Below the pieces are notes generated by a model. It was not told where the DNA came from. It was given only the letters and a program-made list of their open reading frames with translations, and did no database searches. A stretch of DNA of 64,000 nucleotides, taken from the NCBI RefSeq assembly GCF_000425705.1, contig NZ_AUDY01000008.1:62001-126000 (forward strand), in the 5' to 3' direction. Position 1 is the stretch's first letter, and each line of letters begins with the position of its first letter. A program made the translations under genes and the position numbers. The stretch comes from Halobacillus kuroshimensis DSM 18393. GTDB lineage: Bacteria > Bacillota > Bacilli > Bacillales > Halobacillaceae. Of this stretch, positions 54,836-63,445 are shown piece by piece.

Positions 54836-55290
54836 CTGCTGTCCCTCCTGTTCATATTCAGCATCTCTTTGATATTTCCCACGTAGTGTCTGGATGCATA
54901 TTCTTTTTCTCCTGATTTGAAATACACGCAGAGGGTGCCGTTAAATGAAGGCTCAAACCGGCTCATTTCATATAGGTTGGCGAGGACGGACTTGGATATT
55001 CTGACAAACCGCTGGGAAGGAAGGGAGCGCTCCAATTCGTAAAGTTTGTCCTTAACCTTGAACGAGGCGTCTCTGGTATAGGCAAACACAGCCTCATCCT
55101 CGGATCGGAAAAACTGGATATGCTCCGGCTTTAGAATATGCTGGCTTTCACCGTTTTTTCCGACAACAAAATCCTGTTTTCTTTCATGAAGGAAATCGAG
55201 GATTTCCTTCACTGTATCATCGACTTGACTGCAGTGGATTGTAATGCTTGTTTCCGGATGGTTTTCATCCACGTCAATACTCACTTTCAT
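54832..55290 (-). CDS. LytTR-domain DNA-binding regulator
   Basis: A 152-residue protein without a receiver domain. The C-terminal 95 residues are a LytTR DNA-binding domain (HILKPEHIQFFRSEDEAVFAYT..FKVKDKLYELERSLPSQRFVRISKSVLANL). The N-terminal part has no clear sensor. ATG with GGAGGGAG upstream. It is coupled with the DUF3021 gene. Its direct targets may include this operon, but no repeat pair was identified in front. Confidence 0.85.
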   Translation of the reverse strand: MKVSIDVDENHPETSITIHCSQVDDTVKEILDFLHERKQDFVVGKNGESQHILKPEHIQFFRSEDEAVFAYTRDASFKVKDKLYELERSLPSQRFVRISKSVLANLYEMSRFEPSFNGTLCVYFKSGEKEYASRHYVGNIKEMLNMNRRDSR

Positions 55291-55419
55291 GGCTCACTGC
55301 TCCCTCCTGCCGCTTTGGAACTAATTTTAGTATAAGCGTGGTTTGGCTATTCTGTAATCATCATACCGGCGAACCGCTGTTTTGGAAAGGTGAGGGGGGG
55401 ATAAGAAAAAGTGACCTGC

Positions 55420-55446
55420 AAAAAGGCCCGCTGTCAGGAGCGGACC
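55420..55446 (-). terminator. Terminator of the PucR-type regulator gene
   Basis: On the minus strand GGTCCGCT (55446-55439) pairs with AGCGGGCC (55432-55425), then TTTTTG. It overlaps the stop codon. Confidence 0.7.
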
Positions 55447-56600
55447 GGGCTTTGTATGTACTGCCAGCCGAGTAAAGCCATTTCCAGGGCTACCCGCTGT
55501 TCGGAGCGGAGAAAGTGAGGTCCCAGGATTTCCTCCAGTTTCTGTATCCGGTGATAGAGGGTCTGCCGCACAATGAACAGGCGCTCCGCCGTATCTTTTT
55601 TAGAACCATAGCTTTCCAGATATGCCCGGAGGGTCTCCAGCAGTTCGGTGTCATGAGATTCATCATAGGAAAGAACATCTCCGAGAGTGTCCTGAATGAA
55701 AGATTCAAGGCGTCCCTGCTTATCATCTTCCACGATCAGCCGCCACGGATGGAGTTTTTCATAAAACGGAATTTCAAGCTGAAAAGCGGCTTGGATATGG
55801 GCGGCTTCCTGTGTGCACCGCATGGACCTGGGGATTTCTGATAGGTTTGTAAACAATGGTCCATAGCTGATGGTATGATACATACTGCGTACTTTTTCCT
55901 TCATCACCTGCAAGGATCTGAACAGTCGTTCTGGAACGTCTTGTTTCCGTTCATCCAGAAGGAGAAGGACGAGTTCGTCCCGATGCTGAAGCGGGAGTGG
56001 ATGAAAGCCTTCCTTTTGAAAAAAGGATTGGAAAATGTCCCGCTGATAGGGGATGCTGTCATCGTATCCCGTCAACAAGCAGGGGATCCCCCGTGCCTCA
56101 TTTTTTCCGATGGTCTTCTGGAGGTAGGGCAGCACCTCTTTATCCGTCATTGTGCCCTCCAGCCACCGGCTCACCCAGTTTTCCTGACGGGGCATGAGGC
56201 GGGAGGACTGTAGAATCAGCTGGTTGATATCCTTGGATATATCGATGAACCGGACTTCCTTGTCAAAGACGACGACGGGAAGGTCATGGTCATCCGCCAG
56301 CTGCAGGAGTGAAGGGGGAAGCTGGTTGATATAATCGCCGAGTTCTATGCAGAGACAGGTGACTTTTTTTTCGATAAGCTGTTCAAGGAAGGAACGGGCA
56401 TGCTGCAATTCCTTTCCCCATCCGATCCCTGTCGTCATGACACATTCGCTGCCGTGAAGCAGGTGTTTCACTTTCGTCAATTCAAGGATGTGCGCCCAGG
56501 AAACAGTCTTCTCCAGACCACCGCGGCCGGCCAGAATGGAAGCATGCTGGAACTGGGGGCGCATCAGCATGTCGTGTACCGTAAACATCATAGGGGACAT
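55434..56600 (-). CDS. PucR-family regulator of the predicted pantothenate catabolic operon
   Basis: A 388-residue PucR-type regulator: N-terminal PucR domain (FTVHDMLMRPQFQHASILAGRGGLEKTVSWAHILE ... LPVVVFDKEVRFIDISKDINQLIL, residues about 5-140), a central region, and a C-terminal HTH (YLESYGSKKDTAERLFIVRQTLYHRIQKLEEIL). It is divergent from the operon starting at 56800 and shares that 200-base gap, so it very likely controls it. It is a close paralogue of the regulator at 1-1272. An AGGAGG lies 11 bases before the ATG. Confidence 0.88.
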   Translation of the reverse strand: MSPMMFTVHDMLMRPQFQHASILAGRGGLEKTVSWAHILELTKVKHLLHGSECVMTTGIGWGKELQHARSFLEQLIEKKVTCLCIELGDYINQLPPSLLQLADDHDLPVVVFDKEVRFIDISKDINQLILQSSRLMPRQENWVSRWLEGTMTDKEVLPYLQKTIGKNEARGIPCLLTGYDDSIPYQRDIFQSFFQKEGFHPLPLQHRDELVLLLLDERKQDVPERLFRSLQVMKEKVRSMYHTISYGPLFTNLSEIPRSMRCTQEAAHIQAAFQLEIPFYEKLHPWRLIVEDDKQGRLESFIQDTLGDVLSYDESHDTELLETLRAYLESYGSKKDTAERLFIVRQTLYHRIQKLEEILGPHFLRSEQRVALEMALLGWQYIQSPVRS

Positions 56601-56627
56601 AGAAAAATCAACCTCCTGTATGTTTTT

Positions 56628-56674
56628 ACATTGTGTACATGGGTTGATGCTGAAAGTGGTCCTGATGTCTAATG
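56628..56674. promoter_or_regulatory. Candidate PucR-type operator region
   Basis: ACATTGTGT (56628-56636; inverse of ACACAATGT) and ATGTCTAATG (56665-56674) both also occur upstream of the aminotransferase at 1324-1338. They lie in the divergent promoter region between the regulator and the symporter operon. Confidence 0.35.
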
Positions 56675-56799
56675 TGCATCTCAGCGGTCCATGCTAAGGT
56701 TATTAATAATCTCTCAATTCAAATATATCTGAAAATTGTCGATGGGGAAAGGTTTCTTTAGTGAAACAGGATGTCGGTATTAGATAAAGGAGGATCTAT

Positions 56800-57081
56800 A
56801 TGAAAGAGAAAAAACCCTTCGAGGATGACCCGCGGTACCGGGTGGCCGACAGGGAAGCGCTGATCGGCGTCGGCCTTGTCATCCTTAACTTCCTCATGTG
56901 GTTCGGCTCGGCGTACGGGCTCGGATCAAAACCGGTTTCGGAATACAATTATATTTTCGGGCTGCCGGACTGGTTCTTTTACAGTTGTGTGGTAACGACC
57001 GTTGTCATCATTCTTCTCGTAATTCTTGCTGTGAAGTATTTTTATAAGGAAGTCCCGCTGGATGAGGAGGATGAATCATGA
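56800..57081 (+). CDS. YhdT-family small subunit associated with PanF
   Basis: A 93-residue protein with two membrane helices (EALIGVGLVILNFLMWFGSAYGLGSKPVSEYNYIFGLPDWFFYSCVV is the YhdT/DUF997 core). In E. coli yhdT lies directly before panF; here too it precedes panF and overlaps it by 4 bases. AAAGGAGG precedes the ATG. Probably assists the symporter. First gene of the operon 56800-63055. Confidence 0.88.
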   Translation: MKEKKPFEDDPRYRVADREALIGVGLVILNFLMWFGSAYGLGSKPVSEYNYIFGLPDWFFYSCVVTTVVIILLVILAVKYFYKEVPLDEEDES

Positions 57082-58544
57082 ACTGGGCAGTTGTTGTCCC
57101 CCTTTTAGTTTTTCTCGTTATTATTTTCTGTATCGGCTTTTATGCATCGAACCATTTGAAAACTACATCCAATTTCCTGCAGGAGTATTTCCTTGGCAGC
57201 CGGCAGCTGGGTGGGTTTATCCTTGCCATGACGATGATTGCTACATACGGCAGCGCGAGCAGCTTTATTGGCGGACCCGGTGTCGCTTATACGATGGGTC
57301 TCGGCTGGGTGCTCCTTTCCATGACACAGCTTGCTACAGGATATTTCGTTTTATCGGTACTTGGAAAGAAATTCGCTATTATGGCAAGGAAAATCAAAGC
57401 CGTAACGCTGATCGATTTTCTGAAAGAACGCTATCAAAATAAATGGGTCGTCATTTTGTCAGCGCTCAGTATTATCCTGTTTCTGTTTTCGGCTATGGCG
57501 GCCCAGTGGGTGGGCGGCGCCCGGCTGATCGAGTCATTAACGGGTCTTTCCTACACAGCGGCGTTATTCATTTTTGCTGTTTCTGTACTCGTCTACGTCA
57601 TTATCGGCGGCTTCCGCGCGGTAGCGATTACCGATACCGTCCAGGGCGTCGTCATGTTCTTCGGGACGCTCATCATTTTGATCGGGACCATCATTGCAGG
57701 CGGTGGAATCGGACCGATCATGTCGGATCTGGCAGCGGAAAATCCGAATTTGATTTCCCCGTATGGCGCGGATCAGTCACTCACACCGCTTTATGTGTCT
57801 TCCTTCTGGATTTTAGTCGGTGTCGGTGTCGTTGGTCTGCCGCAGGTGGCGGTGCGCGCAATGTCATATAAAAGTTCGAAAGGAATGCACCGCGCTTTGT
57901 TGATTGGTACGGTTGTTGTCGGGTTCATTATGCTCGGCATGCATTTGACGGGTGTCTTTGCCCGCTCTGTCCTTCCAGGTATAGAAGTCGGAGACACGGT
58001 CATGCCGAGAATCGCGATGGAAGTGCTGCCGGCCTGGCTCGCCGGAATTGTACTTGCTGCCCCGATGGCAGCGATTATGTCGACGGTGGACTCGCTGCTT
58101 TTGCTGGTCAGCTCTGCTGTCGTTAAGGATGTGTATTTGAATTATGTGAAGCCCGAGGCGGACGACCGGACGATCAAAAAAATCAGTATCGGTGTCACGA
58201 CGGTTATCGGTCTGCTCGTCTTTGCTATGGCGGTCAATCCGCCCGAGCTGCTGATCTGGTTGAATTTATTCTCCTTCGGCGGTTTGGAGGCGGCCTTTAT
58301 CTGGCCGGTGATTATGGGCCTGTATTGGAAAAAAGGCAATGCAGGCGGAGCAATGGCCTCGATCATCACCGGGGTCGGAAGCTATGTTGTATTCCATTCA
58401 TTCATGCCGAATGCTTTCGGAATGCATACGGTCGTTATGCCGGTGCTGTTGTCGTTCGCTGCGTACGTTCTTGTCAGTCTCATCACGATGAAACATCATG
58501 CCAAGGTTCAGGATGAAGTCATTACCAAACTATGGAGTGCATAG
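57078..58544 (+). CDS. panF: Sodium:pantothenate symporter
   Basis: A 488-residue solute:sodium symporter with about 13 membrane helices. The sequence is close to E. coli PanF across its length: NEYFLGSR-type QEYFLGSRQLGGFILAMTMIATYGSASSFIGGPGVAY, GLGWVLLSMTQL, GVVGLPQVAVRAMSYKSSKGMHR, LAAPMAAIMSTVDS and IWLNLFSFGGLEAAFIWP. It would import pantothenate with sodium. Coupled to the YhdT gene and followed at 13 bases by an amidohydrolase gene, so uptake here is likely linked to breakdown rather than only to coenzyme A synthesis. Specificity cannot be proven from sequence. Confidence 0.88.
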   Translation: MNWAVVVPLLVFLVIIFCIGFYASNHLKTTSNFLQEYFLGSRQLGGFILAMTMIATYGSASSFIGGPGVAYTMGLGWVLLSMTQLATGYFVLSVLGKKFAIMARKIKAVTLIDFLKERYQNKWVVILSALSIILFLFSAMAAQWVGGARLIESLTGLSYTAALFIFAVSVLVYVIIGGFRAVAITDTVQGVVMFFGTLIILIGTIIAGGGIGPIMSDLAAENPNLISPYGADQSLTPLYVSSFWILVGVGVVGLPQVAVRAMSYKSSKGMHRALLIGTVVVGFIMLGMHLTGVFARSVLPGIEVGDTVMPRIAMEVLPAWLAGIVLAAPMAAIMSTVDSLLLLVSSAVVKDVYLNYVKPEADDRTIKKISIGVTTVIGLLVFAMAVNPPELLIWLNLFSFGGLEAAFIWPVIMGLYWKKGNAGGAMASIITGVGSYVVFHSFMPNAFGMHTVVMPVLLSFAAYVLVSLITMKHHAKVQDEVITKLWSA

Positions 58545-58557
58545 AGGAGTGGATGGA

Positions 58558-59787
58558 ATGATCTTGATTGATGAAAAAGCACGTGTAGAGAGGGATACAA
58601 AAGAAGTGGTCGATCTGACGCAGGCGCTCGTCCGGATTCCAAGTGTCTACCGGCCTGGAGTGAAGGATGGAAATGAAGAAAAAACCGCCCATTATGCGGC
58701 CGCTTACTTGGAAGAGATGGGGATGGACGTCCATGTGGAGGAAGTCGAACCGGGCCGGCCGAATGTCATTGGAATTTATGATACCAAAAGGCCTGGGAAG
58801 ACCTTGTTGTTTGAAGGTCATACCGATGTGGTGACAGAAGGAGATCCGGCCCGTTGGACGTATGATCCATTCGGAGCTGAGATTGTCGAAGGACGGATGT
58901 ACGGCAGGGGCACGAATGATACGAAAGGAAATCTTGCCTGTGCCATTACAGCGGTCCATTCCTTGATCAAGGATGAAGAGGAGCTGAATGGGAAAATCAT
59001 TCTGTGCATTCCTTGTGATGAAGAAGGGATGATGATCGGCATTAAACATTTTATCCAGCAGGGATGGGCGCGTGATGTAGATGGAGCTGTCATATGTGAA
59101 CCGGAGGAAAACCAGCTCTGTACCGCTCAAAAAGGGGCGATGAGGATCCAGATTGATGCCTACGGCCGTCAGGCGCATGGGGCAATGCCCCTTTCCGGGC
59201 TGAATCCGAATACGAGGATGGCGAAGATCATCACGGCTTTGGATGAACTGGAGCAGAGGGAAAAAGAGAAGACCGGGAAGCATGAGCTGCTTGGGTGGCC
59301 GAGCATCACACCGACAATTCTGCAGGCCCCTGTATCCGGTGAACCCCAGATCAATGTAGTGCCGGAACAGTGCCGGACAACGTTGGATATCCGTACAGTT
59401 CCAGGCCAGGATCACGAAGCTTTAAAACGGGACATCCAACAGATCCTGGATAGGACGATGGAAGGGGATGCGGGGTTCGATGCGGAAATGATCGTTCTGG
59501 AGGAGCGCCCCTGGACGAAAACGGACCGGGAGAACCCAGTGGTAACGGCGGTGGCGGAAGCCTATAAAAAAGTGACGGGCAAAGCGCCGGTATATAACGG
59601 TGTCCCCGGAGCCACAGACGGAACATTTCTTCACCTTGCCGGCATCCCCATTTTGACGACGGGTGGAGGAGACCGGGAAGTCCCCCATCAGGTGGATGAA
59701 TACATCGACATCTGTGATCTTGTGGAAACGACCCAGTTATACAGGCAGACAGCACTCGAATTTCTTCAGGAGCCGAAAGAGTCATGA
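58558..59787 (+). CDS. M20-family amidohydrolase, proposed pantothenase
   Basis: A 409-residue ArgE/DapE-type zinc amidohydrolase. Metal and catalytic residues: H88-x-D90 in FEGHTDVV, D121 in GRGTNDTKGN, E155/E156 in CDEEG, E181 in CEPEEN, and the C-terminal histidine in REVPHQVDEY. The ATG at 58558 has GAGGAG 8 bases before it. General family reaction: hydrolysis of an N-acyl amino acid. In this operon the natural candidate is pantothenate (an amide of pantoate and beta-alanine), giving pantothenase (EC 3.5.1.22) activity; this is inference. Acetylornithine or diaminopimelate roles are unlikely because no arginine or lysine genes are near. Overlaps the next gene by 4 bases. Confidence 0.8.
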   Translation: MILIDEKARVERDTKEVVDLTQALVRIPSVYRPGVKDGNEEKTAHYAAAYLEEMGMDVHVEEVEPGRPNVIGIYDTKRPGKTLLFEGHTDVVTEGDPARWTYDPFGAEIVEGRMYGRGTNDTKGNLACAITAVHSLIKDEEELNGKIILCIPCDEEGMMIGIKHFIQQGWARDVDGAVICEPEENQLCTAQKGAMRIQIDAYGRQAHGAMPLSGLNPNTRMAKIITALDELEQREKEKTGKHELLGWPSITPTILQAPVSGEPQINVVPEQCRTTLDIRTVPGQDHEALKRDIQQILDRTMEGDAGFDAEMIVLEERPWTKTDRENPVVTAVAEAYKKVTGKAPVYNGVPGATDGTFLHLAGIPILTTGGGDREVPHQVDEYIDICDLVETTQLYRQTALEFLQEPKES

Positions 59788-60842
59788 AGCTCGCGGTCAT
59801 GGCAGGTGACGGCATCGGCCCCGAGGTAATGAACGAAGCGCTTAAAGTGTTGAACACCCTCTCTTCTCTGGATTCAACACTTCAGCTCGAGATGGAAGAG
59901 CTGCCCTGGAGCAGTGCGTATTACATGGAAACCGGCAGGATGATGCCTGCGGACGCTCTCAGTTATCTGCAGCATTTCGATGCCATCCTATTCGGAGCGA
60001 TCGGAGATGCCCGGGTGCCTGATGAAGTGACCATCTGGGATTTAATCATGCCAATCCGGAAGGAGTTTCAGCAGTATGTGAACGTACGGCCTGTAAAACA
60101 GCTGAAGGGCGTCGCCTCCCCGCTGGACACGAAAGCCCCGATTGATTTCGTCGTCTTTCGTGAAAATGCAGAAGGGGAATATTCCCATATGGGCGGGAGG
60201 ATGTATGGACAAACCAGTCAGGAGATGGCGGTGCAGACGACGGTCATGACGAAGGCAGGCATCCGCCGACTGAGCAGGTATGGTTTTGATTATGCGAGAA
60301 AGCATGGTAAAAAGACCGTCACAAGTGCTACAAAATCCAATGCGATCATTCATACGATGAAGCTTTGGGATGATGTGGTCCGGGAAGTTGGGCAGGAGTA
60401 TCCTGAGATTCGTCTTTCTCCTGTCTATATCGATGCACTGGCCGCCTACTTTATCAACCGGCCGGAATCGTTCGAGGTGGTCATTGCCTCGAACTTATTC
60501 GGAGATATACTCACAGACCTCGGGGCCGGGATTGTGGGGGGTCTCGGCTTATCCCCTTCTGCGAATTTAAACCCGGAGGGACAGTTTCCATCCATGTTTG
60601 AGCCCATACACGGATCGGCTCCGGATATATCAGGCAAAGGCATCGCCAATCCTGTAGCACAGATCTGGTCTGCGGCATTGATGTTGGAGCATAATGGACG
60701 GCCTGATCTGAGTGATTTGGTCATGAACGGTATGGAAGCTGTTCTTGCTGAACAGGAGATCCGCACCCCTGATCTTGGTGGGAAATCCAGCACAGCCGAT
60801 ATGGGCGATGCTATTATCCGTGCCATCCATGCCCAAACGTAA
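59784..60842 (+). CDS. D-malate/tartrate-type decarboxylating dehydrogenase, proposed 3,3-dimethylmalate dehydrogenase
   Basis: A 352-residue NAD-dependent beta-decarboxylating dehydrogenase of the DmlA/tartrate dehydrogenase branch: [30 protein letters not shown] (E-rich branch motif instead of the Leu[11 protein letters not shown]), SATKSNAI, IASNLFGDILTDLGAGIVGGLGLSPSANL and FEPIHGSAPDISGKG. Branch members oxidise and decarboxylate D-malate, tartrate or substituted malates. (R)-3,3-dimethylmalate is a 3-substituted D-malate, so the step to 2-oxoisovalerate (EC 1.1.1.84) fits well. Start ATG overlaps the amidohydrolase stop. Tartrate or D-malate use is the alternative. Confidence 0.82.
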   Translation: MKLAVMAGDGIGPEVMNEALKVLNTLSSLDSTLQLEMEELPWSSAYYMETGRMMPADALSYLQHFDAILFGAIGDARVPDEVTIWDLIMPIRKEFQQYVNVRPVKQLKGVASPLDTKAPIDFVVFRENAEGEYSHMGGRMYGQTSQEMAVQTTVMTKAGIRRLSRYGFDYARKHGKKTVTSATKSNAIIHTMKLWDDVVREVGQEYPEIRLSPVYIDALAAYFINRPESFEVVIASNLFGDILTDLGAGIVGGLGLSPSANLNPEGQFPSMFEPIHGSAPDISGKGIANPVAQIWSAALMLEHNGRPDLSDLVMNGMEAVLAEQEIRTPDLGGKSSTADMGDAIIRAIHAQT

Positions 60843-60857
60843 AGGAGGAATCAGAAA

Positions 60858-61598
60858 GTGAGAGTCAAAGGCAGACATATCATTGTTACAGGGGCTTCTG
60901 GAGGAATGGGACAGGCGGTCATTTCCAGACTGTTGGAAGAAGGAGCCTCCGTAACGGCGGTAGACCGGGTCCGCATGCCGGACATAGACCAGCGAATGTA
61001 TCCATTTGTGGAAGCGGATTTGACGAAGGAAGAAGATGTGGAACGTGTTGTGAAGACTTCCATTGAACAGAATGGACAAATCTACGGCGTCGTCAACGCT
61101 GCTGGTATGGCCCAGGCTGCAGCCCCTCTTGAAGAAGTGACAACAGATTTCTGGGATATGGTCATGAATGTCAATGCAAAAGCGGCCTTTCTCATGTGCC
61201 GGGCAGCTGTTCCTTATATGAAAAAAGAGCAGTGCGGGGTTATTGTGAATATCGCCTCCATTGCAGTTGAACGGGTGAGGCCGGGCCTCAGTGCGTACAT
61301 TGCTTCCAAAGGAGCTGTGACTGCTTTTTCGAAAGCGCTTGCGATAGAACTGGCTCCTGACAGCATCCGTGTCAACGTCATTCACCCCGGTCCGTCTGAT
61401 ACCGGCATGCTTGGGGAATTTGTCCGGCCCGGAGAGAATATGGATGATACAAAGAGGGAGGTGTTTCAGAGGTCTGTGCCACTGGGACGGTTGATTGACC
61501 CTGATGATATTGCCCATGCCGTCGTATACCTCGTTTCTGATGAAGCACGTATGACGACCGGCAGTGTTTTTTCCATTGATGGCGGCCGCGGATTATAA
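60858..61598 (+). CDS. Short-chain dehydrogenase, proposed pantoate 4-dehydrogenase
   Basis: A 246-residue classical SDR: NAD motif T11-G-A-S-G-G-M-G18, NNAG-type NAAG, catalytic Y147-xxx-K151 in SAYIASKGA and a family-typical GSVFSIDGGRGL end. GTG start with AAAGGAGG 9 bases upstream. In the proposed route it oxidises the C4 alcohol of pantoate to 4-dehydropantoate (EC 1.1.1.106). SDR sequence alone does not reveal the substrate. Lies 15 bases after the decarboxylating dehydrogenase and 8 before the aldehyde dehydrogenase. Confidence 0.82.
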   Translation: MRVKGRHIIVTGASGGMGQAVISRLLEEGASVTAVDRVRMPDIDQRMYPFVEADLTKEEDVERVVKTSIEQNGQIYGVVNAAGMAQAAAPLEEVTTDFWDMVMNVNAKAAFLMCRAAVPYMKKEQCGVIVNIASIAVERVRPGLSAYIASKGAVTAFSKALAIELAPDSIRVNVIHPGPSDTGMLGEFVRPGENMDDTKREVFQRSVPLGRLIDPDDIAHAVVYLVSDEARMTTGSVFSIDGGRGL

Positions 61599-61606
61599 AG
61601 GGGGAA

Positions 61607-63055
61607 ATGAATGTGCGCATACTTAAGAATTTAATTAATGGTGTCTGGTCAGAACCTTCTGCCGGTGCACGGATGGATATACATAATCCTTCGACTGGAG
61701 AAGTGATCGCCGATGCTCCCGCAAGCAGCAAAGAGGATATAGACCTGGCCGTATCGGCAGCAAGACACGCTTTTAGTGCAGGAGACTGGCCGTTGGTGAA
61801 GCCCTATGAACGTGGACAGATGCTTCTGAGGGTGGCTGAGATGATCAGGGAGAATAAAGAGTCTCTCGCCCTTCTTGAGATGCTTGATACGGGAAAGCCG
61901 ATTTCACAGGGAAGGGCGGATGTGGAGGCAGCGGCCCGTTATTTCGAATTTTATGGGGGAGCCGCCGATAAAATCCACGGGGAAACCATTCCGATTGAAC
62001 CGGGGGTGCTCGACTATACCCTTCGGGAACCTGTGGGCGTCACGGCTCACATCATTCCTTGGAACTATCCGCTTCAAGTAGCCTCGAGAAGCTGCGCAGC
62101 CGCTTTAGCTACAGGCAATACGGTCGTCATGAAACCGGCGGAACAGACGCCTCTGACTGCCGTGGAGCTGGGGATGATTCTCCAGCAGGCAGGGGTCCCT
62201 GATGGAGTCGTCAATCTCGTCCTTGGAGAAGGACATACCGCAGGAGCTCGCCTGGCTGGTCACCCTGATGTGAACCATATAACGTTCACAGGATCTGTGC
62301 CGACCGGGACGGAGGTTATGAAAGCCGCTGCTGAAAACATCGTCCCTGTCACTCTGGAGCTTGGGGGGAAATCACCGAACATCGTATTTCCCGATGCATC
62401 GCAGGATGAAGCGGTCGAATGGGTGGTCAAATCGATCATTCAAAATGCCGGCCAGACATGCTCCGCAGGTTCCCGCCTGCTCGTTCATGCGGACTGCAAA
62501 GCTTCGTTCGTAGAGAAGGTGATTCATCGAATGAACCATTTGAGCATGGGTCCTGGAGAAAGCGACCCGGATATCGGTCCGATTTTATCGGAGCAGCAGT
62601 GCCGGCGGATCGAGACCTTTATGAAGAAGGTGGAGGCAGATGGTGGGAAGTTTCTGCTTGGTGGAACACGTGCCTACGTTTCAAATGCACCTGGAGGCTG
62701 TTATTTCAAGCCGACGATTATCGACGGGCTGAGGCCTGAAAGTGAGATAGCCCGAGAGGAAGTCTTCGGTCCTGTCCTCTCTGTGTTCGCCTTTGAAACC
62801 GATGAGGAAGCGGCTCATCTTGCCAACAGCACCGAGTATGGACTTGTCACAGGTATTTGGACGAAGGACGTGTCACGTGCCCATAAGCTGGCGGAAAAAG
62901 TGAAGGCTGGACAGATCTTCATTAACAATTACGGTGCCGGCGGAGGGATACAGATGCCCTTTGGCGGTTACGGCAAGAGTGGGTTTGGCAGAGAGAAGGG
63001 GCTTGAAGCTTTAAGAAACTATACACAACTGAAAAACATCGCCTTGAAAATGTAA
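61607..63055 (+). CDS. Aldehyde dehydrogenase, proposed 4-dehydropantoate dehydrogenase
   Basis: A 482-residue NAD(P)-dependent aldehyde dehydrogenase. Motifs: IIPWNYPLQVASRSCAAALA, the catalytic glutamate in LELGGKSPNIVF, nucleophile C285 in NAGQTCSAGSRL, and EEVFGPVLSVF. It resembles the betaine-aldehyde dehydrogenase group. In the proposed route it oxidises 4-dehydropantoate to (R)-3,3-dimethylmalate (EC 1.2.1.33). GGGGG precedes the ATG. Last large gene of the operon. If the route is wrong, a role on another aldehyde, such as malonate semialdehyde, is possible. Confidence 0.85.
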   Translation: MNVRILKNLINGVWSEPSAGARMDIHNPSTGEVIADAPASSKEDIDLAVSAARHAFSAGDWPLVKPYERGQMLLRVAEMIRENKESLALLEMLDTGKPISQGRADVEAAARYFEFYGGAADKIHGETIPIEPGVLDYTLREPVGVTAHIIPWNYPLQVASRSCAAALATGNTVVMKPAEQTPLTAVELGMILQQAGVPDGVVNLVLGEGHTAGARLAGHPDVNHITFTGSVPTGTEVMKAAAENIVPVTLELGGKSPNIVFPDASQDEAVEWVVKSIIQNAGQTCSAGSRLLVHADCKASFVEKVIHRMNHLSMGPGESDPDIGPILSEQQCRRIETFMKKVEADGGKFLLGGTRAYVSNAPGGCYFKPTIIDGLRPESEIAREEVFGPVLSVFAFETDEEAAHLANSTEYGLVTGIWTKDVSRAHKLAEKVKAGQIFINNYGAGGGIQMPFGGYGKSGFGREKGLEALRNYTQLKNIALKM

Positions 63056-63118
63056 TGTCTCTGTATACGCCGGCTTTCACGCACGCATGCTAACAGAAAT
63101 GCAGAGGAGGCGTGCCGC

Positions 63119-63262
63119 ATGAAGGATGCACCTTATCATTACGATGGAAGTGTTCAATCAAAGGAAAAATATGAGCAGCCGGAGGAAGTTGTGATTCCAA
63201 AGGACATCAGTCGTCATCTGTCTGGTAATCCATATGTGAATCAAGAGGACGACTCGTTGTAA
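63119..63262 (+). CDS. Small hydrophilic protein, unknown
   Basis: A 47-residue open frame (MKDAPYHYDGSVQSKEKYEQ ... SGNPYVNQEDDSL) starting at an ATG with GAGGAGG 8 bases upstream and followed by a terminator. It is acidic, has no membrane segment, and I recognise no family. It lies 63 bases after the aldehyde dehydrogenase with no terminator between, so it may be the last gene of that transcript. Confidence 0.55.
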   Translation: MKDAPYHYDGSVQSKEKYEQPEEVVIPKDISRHLSGNPYVNQEDDSL

Positions 63263-63287
63263 GAAGAAACCACATAAGATTGGACCC

Positions 63288-63326
63288 AGCCTGTAGAAAA
63301 CTTCTGTTTTCCTACAGGCTGTTTTC
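63288..63326 (+). terminator. Terminator after the 47-residue gene
   Basis: AGCCTGTAG (63288-63296) pairs with CTACAGGCT (63312-63320), with inner AAAAC/GTTTT pairing, then GTTTTC. Confidence 0.75.
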
Positions 63327-63445
63327 ATGCCTTCAGGTGATCATTCCGCTCCTTTTTCCATAATTTATTGCTTTCCTGTTGTAGTAAGTTTCCTTCTTTG
63401 CTGCACACTAATGAGCATCAGAGAATGGAAAGGAACGATGAACCG

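Noticed and set aside
58522-59415. 297-codon open frame on the minus strand
   Set aside because: It is antisense to the M20 amidohydrolase, whose metal ligands are all intact.
59784-60842. Second leuB
   Set aside because: The branch motif is RENAEGEYS as in D-malate/tartrate dehydrogenases, and a genuine leuB is present in the leu operon at 39566.
60630-61517. 295-codon open frame on the minus strand
   Set aside because: It spans antisense parts of two well-supported dehydrogenase genes and has no recognisable motif.
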